From contig NZ_AFNU02000001.1 in assembly GCF_000215935.2 (NCBI RefSeq), positions 310,001 to 374,000 on the forward strand: a stretch of DNA of 64,000 nucleotides, written 5' to 3'. The position numbers and the translations under genes were made by a program. The notes under the pieces are model-generated. The model made no database searches. It was not told where the DNA came from and saw only the letters and a list, made by a program, of their open reading frames with translations. The DNA is from Haloplasma contractile SSD-17B (GTDB lineage Bacteria > Bacillota_I > Bacilli_A > Haloplasmatales > Haloplasmataceae). Positions 9,381 to 17,771 of the stretch are shown one piece after another. Position 1 is the first letter of the stretch. Each line of letters starts with the position of its first letter.

Positions 9381-9598
9381 GCGATGATTGGCCTTAAGTA
9401 GTTAATAAATAGGTAGATTAAAGAGACTTAGTGGTTGGTGTAAACTAAGACCATTTATTAATGAAATACAACCAGGAGCTATTGCTAATTTAGCAACGGT
9501 TAGATACCGATATCAAAACGAGTGCACATTCATTTTGTGAACTAAGGTGGTACCGCGTAACCATTACGTCCTTAGAATTAATTTTAAGGACTTTTTTT
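9381..9598 (+). promoter_or_regulatory. T-box riboswitch, tyrosine-specific
   Basis: The conserved T-box AAGGTGGTACCGCG is at 9544-9557. It is followed by the terminator GTCCTTA (9568-9574) / TAAGGAC (9585-9591) plus a T run to 9598. The likely specifier codon is UAC (Tyr) at 9467-9469 in the context GAAAUACAACC. It senses uncharged tRNA-Tyr and antiterminates tyrS, which starts 30 bases later. Confidence 0.93.
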
Positions 9599-9627
9599 AT
9601 GCTATAAATTATATAGGAGGATGAATC

Positions 9628-10893
9628 ATGAATAATCAATTATTAACTGATTTAAAATGGAGAGGACTAATTAAGGACTGTACTGATTTAGAAGCGTTAG
9701 ATGAATTGCTCGAGAAGGAACAAATCACGTTATACTGTGGGTTCGACCCAACTGCCAATAGTTTACATGTAGGATCACTTTTACCGATTCTAACATTAAA
9801 ACGATTCCAAGATGCAGGACATAAGCCACTTCCATTAGTAGGTGGTGCGACTGGTCTTATAGGTGATCCTAGTGGGAAGAGTAGTGAGAGACAATTAAAT
9901 ACCTTAGAGACGGTGTTAGGCTACTCAGACTCGATTAAAAATCAATTATCAAAATTCTTAGATTTTAATAAGGGTGATAATGCTGCTGAGTTAGTAAATA
10001 ACTATGATTGGACACATGGATTATCTATTATCGAATTTTTACGTGATATCGGAAAGAATTTTGGAATCAACTATTTATTAGCTAAGGATACGATTGCATC
10101 ACGGCTTGAATCGGGAATTTCTTACACAGAGTTTTCTTATACAATTTTACAAGCAATGGACTTTAAACACCTATATGAAACAAAAAATTGTAAATTACAA
10201 ATAGGTGGGTCTGATCAATGGGGGAATATTACCTCTGGACTTGAACTGATTCGAAAAACGAATGGTCATGAAGCAAAAGCTATTGGATTCACAATGCCAC
10301 TAGTAACAAAGGCAGATGGTACCAAATTTGGTAAGACTGCAGGTGGAGCTGTTTGGTTAGATCCTGTATTAACAACACCATATGAAATGTACCAATTTTT
10401 CTTAAACACTGCTGATGCTGATGTGGTTAAATTCTTGAAGTTCTTTACGTTCTTGTCTAAAGATGACATTGAAGCTCTAGAGACGAGTCTAAATGAAACA
10501 CCACATTTACGTGAAGCACAGAGAGCTCTTGCTAAAGAACTTGTAACGCTTGTACACGGTGAAGAGGCTTATACTAAGGCGATAAAAATAACAGACGCAC
10601 TATTTAAAGGTGATATCGCTGAGTTGAATAGTGAAGAAATTGAAGAAGGATTTAAAGATGTACCGTCACTAGAAGTTAAAGAAGATATGGGATTAATAGA
10701 TCTCCTGGTTGAATTAAATGCTGCATCTTCTAAACGTCAATCGCGTGAGTTTATCAAAAATAACTCGATCTCGATAAACGGTGAAAAGCAGAGCGACCTA
10801 AACTTTGTTGTGTCTAAAACAGGTGCAATAGAGGGGAAATTTACGGTGATCAGACGAGGTAAAAAACGTTATTTCTTAATTAAACATGTATAA
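9628..10893 (+). CDS. tyrS: Tyrosyl-tRNA synthetase
   Basis: 421 residues, ATG behind AGGAGG. Class I synthetase: HIGH-type motif in FDPTANSLHVGSLLPI, tyrosine/tRNA region GGSDQWGN, KMSKS-type loop KFGKTAGGAVW, and a C-terminal S4-like RNA-binding domain (about 355-420, ASSKRQSREFIKNNSISING). It attaches tyrosine to tRNA-Tyr in the cytosol. The T-box upstream with a UAC specifier confirms amino-acid identity. The next gene, rpsD, is convergent, as at the corresponding Bacillus locus. Confidence 0.96.
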   Translation: MNNQLLTDLKWRGLIKDCTDLEALDELLEKEQITLYCGFDPTANSLHVGSLLPILTLKRFQDAGHKPLPLVGGATGLIGDPSGKSSERQLNTLETVLGYSDSIKNQLSKFLDFNKGDNAAELVNNYDWTHGLSIIEFLRDIGKNFGINYLLAKDTIASRLESGISYTEFSYTILQAMDFKHLYETKNCKLQIGGSDQWGNITSGLELIRKTNGHEAKAIGFTMPLVTKADGTKFGKTAGGAVWLDPVLTTPYEMYQFFLNTADADVVKFLKFFTFLSKDDIEALETSLNETPHLREAQRALAKELVTLVHGEEAYTKAIKITDALFKGDIAELNSEEIEEGFKDVPSLEVKEDMGLIDLLVELNAASSKRQSREFIKNNSISINGEKQSDLNFVVSKTGAIEGKFTVIRRGKKRYFLIKHV

Positions 10894-10922
10894 ATCTATT
10901 GTAGTATACTGAAAAGTAAAAT

Positions 10923-10967
10923 AAAAAACGCTTAAGTTTGATTCATCTCACAACGTAAGCGTTTTTT
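10923..10967 (+). terminator. tyrS terminator
   Basis: AAAAAACGCTTA pairs with TAAGCGTTTTTT around a 21-base loop. Confidence 0.75.
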
Positions 10968-10991
10968 GTATTTAGAACAGTATAGATATAA

Positions 10992-11030
10992 AAAAAGTAT
11001 GAGAGCCTGTACAGACTTTCATACTTTTTA
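10992..11030 (-). terminator. rpsD terminator
   Basis: AAAAGTATGAGAG pairs with CTTTCATACTTTT; read on the minus strand the stem is followed by T residues, 17 bases after the rpsD stop codon. Confidence 0.7.
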
Positions 11031-11046
11031 TGTTTAATTTTACAGA

Positions 11047-11649
11047 TTAACGAGAGTAGAACTCTACGATTAAATGTTCTGCAATTTCTGGATGAATTTC
11101 GTCGCGTTCTGGTAATCTTACAAAAGTTCCTTCTAACTTGTTATCATCGAAAGTAACAAACTCAGGACGTGAAACTGTAAGCTCTAAAGCTTCCTTCACA
11201 ATCGCTAAGTCACGTGATTTTTCTCTGATTCCAATTGTTTGTCCAGGTTTTACTCGGTATGATGGAATATCTAGACGCTTACCGTTAACAGTAATGTGTC
11301 CATGTCCAACTAACTGACGTGCTTGACGACGTGTTCTAGCAAGTCCCATGCGGTATACTACGTTATCTAAACGAGTTTCAAGTAAGAACATGAAGTTCTC
11401 ACCGTGCTTACCTTGTAACTTACCTGCGTCATCGAATACACGACGGAATTGACGTTCGTTGATTCCGTATGTAAAACGTAACTTTTGCTTTTCCTTTAAT
11501 TGTAAACCGTATTCAGAATCTTTTCTACGGCGACCTTGTCCATGTTGCCCTGGAGCATATGGACGTCTTTGTAATTCTTTACCAGTTTCTAAGATTGAGA
11601 AACCTAAGCGACGAGATTTTTTCCATGATGGTCCTGTATATCGAGCCAT
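11047..11649 (-). CDS. rpsD: 30S ribosomal protein S4
   Basis: 200 residues, the usual bacterial S4 size. It begins [18 protein letters not shown] and carries the S4 RNA-binding domain ([32 protein letters not shown]). It is a primary 16S rRNA binder in 30S assembly. Start ATG at 11649 is preceded by AAAGGAGG. The N-terminal Cys zinc-ligand form is absent, so this is the C-minus S4 paralogue type. A monocistronic gene with a long structured leader fits autogenous control by S4, as known in B. subtilis. Confidence 0.97.
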   Translation of the reverse strand: MARYTGPSWKKSRRLGFSILETGKELQRRPYAPGQHGQGRRRKDSEYGLQLKEKQKLRFTYGINERQFRRVFDDAGKLQGKHGENFMFLLETRLDNVVYRMGLARTRRQARQLVGHGHITVNGKRLDIPSYRVKPGQTIGIREKSRDLAIVKEALELTVSRPEFVTFDDNKLEGTFVRLPERDEIHPEIAEHLIVEFYSR

Positions 11650-11822
11650 TAAAAAAACCTCCTTTTAAATTTTTGAGCAATACAAAGGAGTTGTTTATCC
11701 ATTTTGATGTGTAGATTATTTTCAATATCTTCGCTCTAGCAGCCATAGAGTTACGTGATACGCACCTGTATGGTAATAATCTACTGACACCAAACAATAA
11801 ACTGCTGCCTTTTATATGCACT
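11650..11822 (-). promoter_or_regulatory. rpsD 5' leader, probable S4 autoregulatory RNA
   Basis: The leader is about 170 nt between the promoter and the rpsD ATG. It contains a perfect 10-bp long-range stem: GTAGATTATT at 11711-11720 pairs with AATAATCTAC at 11775-11784, enclosing further hairpin-forming sequence. B. subtilis rpsD has an S4-binding leader; equivalence here is inferred from position and structure. Confidence 0.6.
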
Positions 11823-11827
11823 AAATC

Positions 11828-11856
11828 ATTATATATAATAATTCCATTTCTGTCAA
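11828..11856 (-). promoter_or_regulatory. Consensus sigma-A promoter of rpsD
   Basis: On the minus strand TTGACA (11856-11851), exactly 17 bases, TATAAT (11833-11828): a perfect consensus, as expected for a ribosomal protein gene. Confidence 0.85.
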
Positions 11857-11932
11857 GTATCACAAAAAAATAAATAATTTATAAGATGAATTTAATGTTT
11901 GGTTTAATTAAAGACAATTGCTAAATTAAAAA

Positions 11933-11958
11933 CTACTTTTCAAACGTTTGAAAAGTAG
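11933..11958 (-). terminator. Terminator of the msrC-like gene
   Basis: 26-base near-perfect palindrome CTACTTTTCAAA / TTTGAAAAGTAG, followed on the minus strand by T-rich sequence. Confidence 0.65.
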
Positions 11959-11968
11959 CTTTAAACTG

Positions 11969-12457
11969 TTACATTTTAAGTTGACTCATTAGAATTGTCA
12001 CGAATTCTTCTAAGTAGAGTCTGTCTGTAGCACTAAATCGTGATAACTTAGGACTATCTATATCTAAAACTCCAATTAAATTTTGATTTTGATCTAACAT
12101 AGGAATGACAATTTCTGAATTCGTTTGACTGTCGCACGCTATATGGCCTGGGAAACAATGTACGTCGTCCACTATTACCGTTTTTTTAGTTCTTGCTGCA
12201 TATCCACAGACACCCTGCTTAAGAGGGATTCGAATGCATGCAGGAAGCCCTTGAAATGGTCCTAGTACAAGTTGTTCATTTTTATTAAGGTAAAAACCAA
12301 CCCAGTTGATATCCTTTAAAAAGAAATTAAGAAGAGCTGAAGCATTTGATAAATTTGCAATCAAATCGTCTTCGCCTTCGATTAGATGTTTAAATTGCTT
12401 ATTTAATAGCTCATATGCTTTTTTTTCATCACTTGGATATTTTATTGATTGAAACAT
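11969..12457 (-). CDS. msrC: GAF-domain free methionine-(R)-sulfoxide reductase
   Basis: 162 residues consisting of one GAF domain. The family reduces free methionine-R-sulfoxide using cysteines; conserved cysteines are visible in GLPACIRIPLKQGVCGYAA and in VDDVHCFPGHIACDS, and the domain ends LIGVLDIDSP..FSATD. Length and cysteine pattern match the YtsP/fRMsr group. ATG at 12457 follows GGTGGTG. It lies upstream of rpsD on the same strand, near its Bacillus position (ytsP), but it has its own terminator, and the rpsD promoter lies downstream of that. Confidence 0.85.
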   Translation of the reverse strand: MFQSIKYPSDEKKAYELLNKQFKHLIEGEDDLIANLSNASALLNFFLKDINWVGFYLNKNEQLVLGPFQGLPACIRIPLKQGVCGYAARTKKTVIVDDVHCFPGHIACDSQTNSEIVIPMLDQNQNLIGVLDIDSPKLSRFSATDRLYLEEFVTILMSQLKM

Positions 12458-12669
12458 GCCTTACACCACCAAATTATTATTTTTTATTTGTTTAGGTCAT
12501 AGATGCTACCTTTTAATTGTAGGATCGAAACGTAAGTTATACAAAATAGCGTCTATAAAATACATTTAAATTAATTATAACAAATATTTTAAAAAAGAAA
12601 ATGAAAAAGACTATAATATATGATAAAATAAACTATAAAGAAAATGGTATAAAAATAAGAGGTGAAAGT

Positions 12670-14514
12670 ATGTTAGAGGTAATAGACCGTATAATCTATA
12701 ACATAAATAAAATGAATGTGGATGTAATAGTTACAAAGAGTATTGAAGATAAGTTAAATAGTATTTTTGGAAACACGAATAATTTAGCATACTTTATCAT
12801 AGGGATTGGGTTTTTAATCTTTATAGGATTTATTATCTTACTGATTGTACGTAACGGAAAACGTAAAAAGTTTCGTAATAAGTTAGACGAACTAAAGGGT
12901 AGGGTAGCTAAGTTAAGAAATCATGACTTATTTGAAGACGTAAATAAATATGAAAAATTACGTTCTGATAAAAAAGTTGGACTGCTAGTACTAAAGTGGA
13001 AAAAGTCTTTAGAAGAATTAATCAAAGAAATTGATGCTCAAAATAGTATGTTAGATGTATTAGAGGATGCACTATATACAAGAAACTATGATTATTTTGA
13101 GACCCTATATTATGATATTTTGAAGGATGTAGAACAACTTAATGACAAAATAATTGGTTTTACGGATGAACTTAAAGAATATATAGATACTGCTATTGAC
13201 AGTAGAAAATATGTTGATAAGTATTTTGAGAATTTTAACACATGTAAAAAAGAATTTTTAGAGAACAAATCTAACTATAATGGTTCTTGTGACCATATCC
13301 ATCAATTTTTGGAGCAAACGGATGAAAAATTTATGGTGTGTAGGCAATTTATAGAAGATGTTGAATACGAAGAAGCTGATGAGTTAGCGATTGAAATCTC
13401 TAGAGATATCAAGTTTCTAGAAATTATAATAGATTCACTTCCTAAATATTATAAAACAATAAATGAACAAATAATACCTGAGTTTGAAAATTTAGAATCA
13501 ATTACATCTAACTATGATGATGAAGAATTCGCTCTACTCGGTGAGAATTTTAAAGAACAATTTAATGCTTACCGTAAGAAAATTATATCTATTAAATCAA
13601 ATATAGATCAATTAGAAATCAGGGAGATTGATTATGAATTAGAGGACCTGATTTCATTCATAGAAACTGTTAATAATAAGTTTAGGGAAGAAATGAAAAT
13701 TAAAAATGGTATAGGTGAAACGTTGAAAGTGCAAATTGAAGACATCGAGAAATTACACGATAAAGCAAAACACTATTCAGCTATTTTCAACATAGTAAAA
13801 GGTGCTTACAATATAACTGATAACGATATCGCTGAAATTAATGAAATTAATAATGATACAACACATATTCAAGATAAAATAATGAATATAAATGAAGCCT
13901 TTAACGCTAAAACAAAATCATATAATGACATTAATGATCTGTTAGAAGAATCTGAACTTGATTTAGAAAAGATTTCAAGCAAACTGGACTCTAAATTAGT
14001 TATTATTAATGAAATTTTTGATGATGAAAAGAAGGCGGAAGAAAAAATCAAAAAATTAAAAGAAAAAATTGACGGAACTAAAAAGTATGTTAACCATGCT
14101 AATTTATTGAATCGTGATGAACATTTAACAAAAATATCAGATTTAAATAAAGAAATTACGACTTTGTTTAAACTTTTAAGTCGTTTTCCTATTGATATTA
14201 TTAAGTTAAATAAACTTCTTGAAAAAACTAGTGCCAAGCTTGAGAACACTACAAAAGAAATTAATAGCATAACGTATAAGGCCATGTTGTCTGAGTACGC
14301 CTATATCTATGCAAATCGATATTTTAATAATAATGAATCAGATGAGCATAATAAGTACAAAACTGATCTTATTCAGGTAGAAAATGCGTTTAATAATGGT
14401 GATTATCAAAAAGCATTTGATCGCATCATGTCATTACTTTCGAAGGTCAATCCAGAAATGAAAAAAGAAATCATTGAAAAATTCCAAAATAAATTCTCTG
14501 AAATGTTTAATTAA
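12670..14514 (+). CDS. ezrA: EzrA-type septation ring regulator
   Basis: 614 residues from the ATG at 12670 (AGAGGTGAAAG upstream). An in-frame ATG at 12601 is rejected because a likely -10 (TATAAT, 12612-12617) lies inside that extension. One membrane helix at about 38-60 (YFIIGIGFLIFIGFIILLIV) is followed by about 550 residues of charged, mostly alpha-helical sequence, as in the spectrin-like EzrA cytoplasmic domain. EzrA modulates FtsZ ring formation and links to PBP1. Odd points: the protein is longer than the roughly 560-570 residues of Bacillus EzrA, and about 37 residues precede the membrane helix, whereas Bacillus EzrA starts almost directly with it. Sequence identity is low; synteny (between msrC/rpsD and the desulfurase/thiI pair) supports the call. 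Confidence 0.75.
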   Translation: MLEVIDRIIYNINKMNVDVIVTKSIEDKLNSIFGNTNNLAYFIIGIGFLIFIGFIILLIVRNGKRKKFRNKLDELKGRVAKLRNHDLFEDVNKYEKLRSDKKVGLLVLKWKKSLEELIKEIDAQNSMLDVLEDALYTRNYDYFETLYYDILKDVEQLNDKIIGFTDELKEYIDTAIDSRKYVDKYFENFNTCKKEFLENKSNYNGSCDHIHQFLEQTDEKFMVCRQFIEDVEYEEADELAIEISRDIKFLEIIIDSLPKYYKTINEQIIPEFENLESITSNYDDEEFALLGENFKEQFNAYRKKIISIKSNIDQLEIREIDYELEDLISFIETVNNKFREEMKIKNGIGETLKVQIEDIEKLHDKAKHYSAIFNIVKGAYNITDNDIAEINEINNDTTHIQDKIMNINEAFNAKTKSYNDINDLLEESELDLEKISSKLDSKLVIINEIFDDEKKAEEKIKKLKEKIDGTKKYVNHANLLNRDEHLTKISDLNKEITTLFKLLSRFPIDIIKLNKLLEKTSAKLENTTKEINSITYKAMLSEYAYIYANRYFNNNESDEHNKYKTDLIQVENAFNNGDYQKAFDRIMSLLSKVNPEMKKEIIEKFQNKFSEMFN

Positions 14515-14522
14515 AAAATAAG

Positions 14523-14562
14523 GTTAACCCCTAGAGTAATCATTATTCCAGGGGTTAATTTT
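14523..14562 (+). terminator. ezrA terminator
   Basis: GTTAACCCCT pairs with AGGGGTTAAT, followed by T residues. Confidence 0.75.
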
Positions 14563-14667
14563 TGCGTGATTGGTTAAAACTAAATCTAACAAATAATATT
14601 TTTATCTAAAATATTCCTGCCTTTTAAATTACTAATAATTGCATAACATAAAATTGAGGTGAAACAA

Positions 14668-15798
14668 ATGATCTATTTAGATTATACATCTACAACTCCT
14701 CCTAGAGAAGAAGTGTTAGAGACATATAACATTGTATCAAAAAAGTATTGGGGTAATCCGAGTGCACTGCACAACTTTGGAGCAGAGGCAGAACACCTTT
14801 TAAAAAAGTCGCGTTCACAAATATTAGAGGTGTTAAACCTCAAAAATTATGAAGTCGCTCTTACATCGTGTGCTACTGAAGCTAATAATTTAGCCATCAA
14901 AGGTGTTTGCAATCAACATAAATGGCGTGGAAGACATGTGATTACGACTAGTATTGAACATGCTTCTGTATACAGTGTATTTAGAGAATTAGAAGAAAAT
15001 GGATTTGATGTTACGTATTTACCTGTGAATCGTGACGGACGAATATCGGTAGAGGATCTTAAGAAAGCTTTGCGAAAAGATACAATTTTAGTATCGATTA
15101 TGCATGTGAATAATGAGGTAGGTACCATTATGCCAATTGAAGAGATTGGTCAAGTCCTAAAGAACTATCCAAAAATTATTTTCCATGCAGATATAGTTCA
15201 ATCATTAGGTAAGATTAATGTAGACCTCGAAACATATAAAGTTGACTTAGCATCAATGTCAGCTCACAAAATTTATGGCTTAAAAGGAACTGGTGCCTTA
15301 TTTTATCGTAAAGGTCTTGAATTGGCCCCTCAAATAACAGGTGGACCACAGGAAAAAAAACTGCGAGCAGGAACAACCGATACCGCAAGTGCAGTAAGTT
15401 TAGCGAAAGCAATACGTTTGATTATGGAAGAGAGAGACTCAAACTATGATTACGTATTAGGGCTTAATAAAAAGGTGCGCAGCATCTTAGAGTCATGTGA
15501 CGGTGTTGTTATTAATACACCCGAAGAAGCGGCTTCCCCATTTATTTTAAATTTTTCAGTTCAGGGGATAAAACCTGAGACTTTCGTTCATGCTTTGGGT
15601 GAAAGAGGAATCTATGTATCCACTAAATCTGCATGTTCTTCTAAATCATCAAAACCAAGTCGAATTTTAAAGGCTATGGGACTACCTAAAGAGATATCAA
15701 ATTATTCTATTCGAATCAGTTTATCACACTTGACAACAAACCAGCAAATTGATACGTTAGAGAAAGAATTACCACAACTAATACATGCATTAAAATAA
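14668..15798 (+). CDS. Cysteine desulfurase (NifS/IscS-like, ThiI partner)
   Basis: 376 residues; ATG at 14668 with GAGGTG at 14656-14661 (a GTG inside that site is rejected). PLP-dependent class V aminotransferase fold: N-terminal YLDYTSTTPP, phosphate-binding TSCATEANN, PLP lysine in SMSAHKIYGLKG, and a C-terminal loop VSTKSACSSKSS that carries the sulfur-accepting cysteine. It removes sulfur from cysteine and passes it as persulfide. Directly followed by thiI (33-base gap), as in the Bacillus nifZ-thiI pair, so the likely job is sulfur supply for 4-thiouridine in tRNA and thiamine thiazole. Confidence 0.92.
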   Translation: MIYLDYTSTTPPREEVLETYNIVSKKYWGNPSALHNFGAEAEHLLKKSRSQILEVLNLKNYEVALTSCATEANNLAIKGVCNQHKWRGRHVITTSIEHASVYSVFRELEENGFDVTYLPVNRDGRISVEDLKKALRKDTILVSIMHVNNEVGTIMPIEEIGQVLKNYPKIIFHADIVQSLGKINVDLETYKVDLASMSAHKIYGLKGTGALFYRKGLELAPQITGGPQEKKLRAGTTDTASAVSLAKAIRLIMEERDSNYDYVLGLNKKVRSILESCDGVVINTPEEAASPFILNFSVQGIKPETFVHALGERGIYVSTKSACSSKSSKPSRILKAMGLPKEISNYSIRISLSHLTTNQQIDTLEKELPQLIHALK

Positions 15799-15831
15799 AA
15801 GAACGACTAAAAATATTAGAGGAGATTTACT

Positions 15832-17070
15832 ATGATTTATGACAGAATATTAGTACGCTATGGAGAAATGACACTAAAGGGAAAAAATCAAAAACTTTTT
15901 TTAAATCGTGCAATTAGCATTTTAAAACGTAAATGCAAGGATTTACCTAAGCTAGAGTTTTATCAAACAAGAAATCGGTTCTTCATTGTTCTTAATGGGG
16001 AACACCATAATGATGTAATTGAGCGCTTAAATAAGGTGTTTGGACTTTATTCATATAGTTTAGCTGCTAAGTGCGATTCTGATATTAATATAATTAAAGC
16101 ATTAGCACTAGATGTTATGAAAAAAGAAACAAATGAAAATCGCACGTTTAAAGTAGAAACAAAGCGTCCTTATAAGAAGTTTCCGCTTAAATCGATGGAA
16201 ATCTCTCGTGAAGTGGGTGCCCATGTGTTAAGAAATACTGAAAATTACTCAGTGGATGTCCATAATCCAGATATCACATTAAAAATTGAGGTTCGTGGAA
16301 ACAATACATATGTTATGACAAATGATATTATGGGACTAGGAGGTTTTCCTGTAGGAATAGGCGGTAAAGGTCTATTAATGTTATCAGGAGGTATAGACAG
16401 TCCTGTTGCAGGTTATTTAGCGCAAAAAAGAGGGGTTGAAATTGAAGCCATTCACTTTGCTTCTCCTCCTTATACTAGTGAGCGTTCGAAACAAAAAGTC
16501 CTAGATTTGACTGAAAAGTTAGCGGCATATGCACCATATAATAAAATCAAAGTGCATGTTGTGCCGTTTACAAAATTACAAAAGGCTTTATATGATCATG
16601 TTCCTGAACGCTACACAATGACAATTATGAGACGAATGATGTATCGAATTGCTGAACAGGTTGCGCTTAAAAGCGAATCACTTATTATGGTTAACGGAGA
16701 AAGTATAGGACAAGTAGCATCTCAGACATTACATAGTATGTATTCGATTAATCATGTAACAAATATGCCCGTGATTCGTCCTGTCGCTACGATGGACAAA
16801 GTAGAAATAATGAAAATCGCACGAGCAATTGATACATATGAAATTTCGATACGTCCATATGAAGATTGCTGTACTGTATTTGTTCCTGAAAGACCAGAAA
16901 CAAAGCCAGTTGTTCATAAATGCGAAAAATATGAAGCATCGTTCGACTTTAAAACATTAATTGAGGAATGCGTAGAAAATACAGAAATAATTGAAGTGAA
17001 ACACGGAAACAAAATTCATTTAGAACAAAATAATGAATGCGAATTAAATGAAATTGAGAATTTATTCTAA
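15832..17070 (+). CDS. thiI: tRNA 4-thiouridine synthase ThiI
   Basis: 412 residues, ATG after GAGGAG. N-terminal ferredoxin-like and THUMP domains (to about residue 165) bind tRNA; a PP-loop adenylation domain has LLMLSGGIDSPVAGYLAQKR at about 182-201, and a conserved YEDCCTVFVPERP lies near residue 345. The C-terminal rhodanese domain of E. coli ThiI is missing, normal for Firmicutes, where the partner desulfurase delivers sulfur directly. It modifies U8 of tRNA and may feed thiamine synthesis. Co-transcribed with the preceding desulfurase. Confidence 0.95.
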   Translation: MIYDRILVRYGEMTLKGKNQKLFLNRAISILKRKCKDLPKLEFYQTRNRFFIVLNGEHHNDVIERLNKVFGLYSYSLAAKCDSDINIIKALALDVMKKETNENRTFKVETKRPYKKFPLKSMEISREVGAHVLRNTENYSVDVHNPDITLKIEVRGNNTYVMTNDIMGLGGFPVGIGGKGLLMLSGGIDSPVAGYLAQKRGVEIEAIHFASPPYTSERSKQKVLDLTEKLAAYAPYNKIKVHVVPFTKLQKALYDHVPERYTMTIMRRMMYRIAEQVALKSESLIMVNGESIGQVASQTLHSMYSINHVTNMPVIRPVATMDKVEIMKIARAIDTYEISIRPYEDCCTVFVPERPETKPVVHKCEKYEASFDFKTLIEECVENTEIIEVKHGNKIHLEQNNECELNEIENLF

Positions 17071-17137
17071 GAAAAAAAGAGTGTAATGATTTACATATTA
17101 TTACAAAGACTATAGCAGTTATTACCACCCGTTATTC

Positions 17138-17168
17138 CGTATTAAAAAAGGTATTGTCTCACATCCTA
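17138..17168 (+). promoter_or_regulatory. Candidate sigma-G promoter of the ssp gene
   Basis: CGTATT (17138-17143), 18 bases, CATCCTA (17162-17168), against the forespore consensus TGAATA / CATACTA. Transcription would start only a few bases before AGGAGGTGA, so the leader would be very short. Confidence 0.35.
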
Positions 17169-17190
17169 TTAGTGACAGGAGGTGAGAGTA

Positions 17191-17400
17191 ATGGCTAATC
17201 GTAATACAAACAAATTAGTTGTACCTGGTGCTAAACAAGCGATTGACCAAATGAAGTATGAAATCGCTAATGAATTTGGTGTATCATTAGGAGCAGATAC
17301 AACTGCACGACAAAATGGTTCAGTTGGTGGAGAAATTACAAAACGTCTAGTTGCTATGGCTCAACAACAAATGGGTCAAGGTCAAAATCAAGGGCAATAA
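17191..17400 (+). CDS. Alpha/beta-type small acid-soluble spore protein
   Basis: 69 residues. ATG at 17191 is chosen for the strong AGGAGGTGA at 17177-17185 (the GTG at 17182 is inside it). It starts [20 protein letters not shown], has the GPR protease site region [20 protein letters not shown] and [14 protein letters not shown], and ends in a Gln/Gly tail. These proteins coat DNA in the forespore, protect it from UV and are digested by GPR on germination. The position after thiI matches B. subtilis sspA. It is direct evidence that the organism forms, or descends from formers of, endospores. Confidence 0.95.
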   Translation: MANRNTNKLVVPGAKQAIDQMKYEIANEFGVSLGADTTARQNGSVGGEITKRLVAMAQQQMGQGQNQGQ

Positions 17401-17469
17401 TTTAGGTAAACGTTGATAGAAGAAATTTTATTAGTTTACCGTACATCAACAAAAGAAGTAATTTTATTA

Positions 17470-17508
17470 AGGGATCACAATTTAATTTAAATTGTGATCT
17501 CTTTTTTT
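17470..17508 (+). terminator. ssp terminator
   Basis: AGGGATCACAATTT pairs with AAATTGTGATCTCT around a short AT loop, then a run of T. Confidence 0.85.
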
Positions 17509-17666
17509 GACTATAAACTTTAATTTTTTAATTCAATAAGTTGTGTTTGGACATATTTAAAACTAGAAGAAACCAATTAAACACCCATTATTTACGCTAT
17601 TTACTATTAGTTTAGAAGCTAAACAACACAACCTTGATAAAAATTTCACAATAAAACGCTAACATT

Positions 17667-17684
17667 TTGTGAAATTATTGACAA
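17667..17684 (+). promoter_or_regulatory. Rex-type operator 1 overlapping the adhE -35
   Basis: TTGTGAAATTATTGACAA resembles the Rex box (TTGTGA-N6-TCACAA) with one mismatch in the right arm. The right arm is also the -35 hexamer, so binding would block RNA polymerase. A further TTTCACAA half site lies at 17644-17651. Confidence 0.65.
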
Positions 17685-17706
17685 ACTCTTCTGGATTTCA
17701 TATAAT
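17678..17706 (+). promoter_or_regulatory. Consensus sigma-A promoter of adhE
   Basis: TTGACA (17678-17683), exactly 17 bases, TATAAT (17701-17706). Confidence 0.85.
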
Positions 17707-17724
17707 AGGCGTGTAAGTTATTAA

Positions 17725-17741
17725 AGTGAAAATATTCACAA
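17725..17741 (+). promoter_or_regulatory. Rex-type operator 2 downstream of the adhE start point
   Basis: AGTGAAAATATTCACAA, with the perfect palindrome GTGAAAATATTCAC at 17726-17739, about +12 to +28 relative to the predicted transcription start. Confidence 0.6.
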
Positions 17742-17771
17742 GTGAGCACATACTATTTAGGAGGGTTACAC

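Noticed and set aside
13869-14285. 138-codon minus-strand frame
   Set aside because: Antisense of the Glu/Lys/Asn-rich ezrA coding sequence, no start signals.
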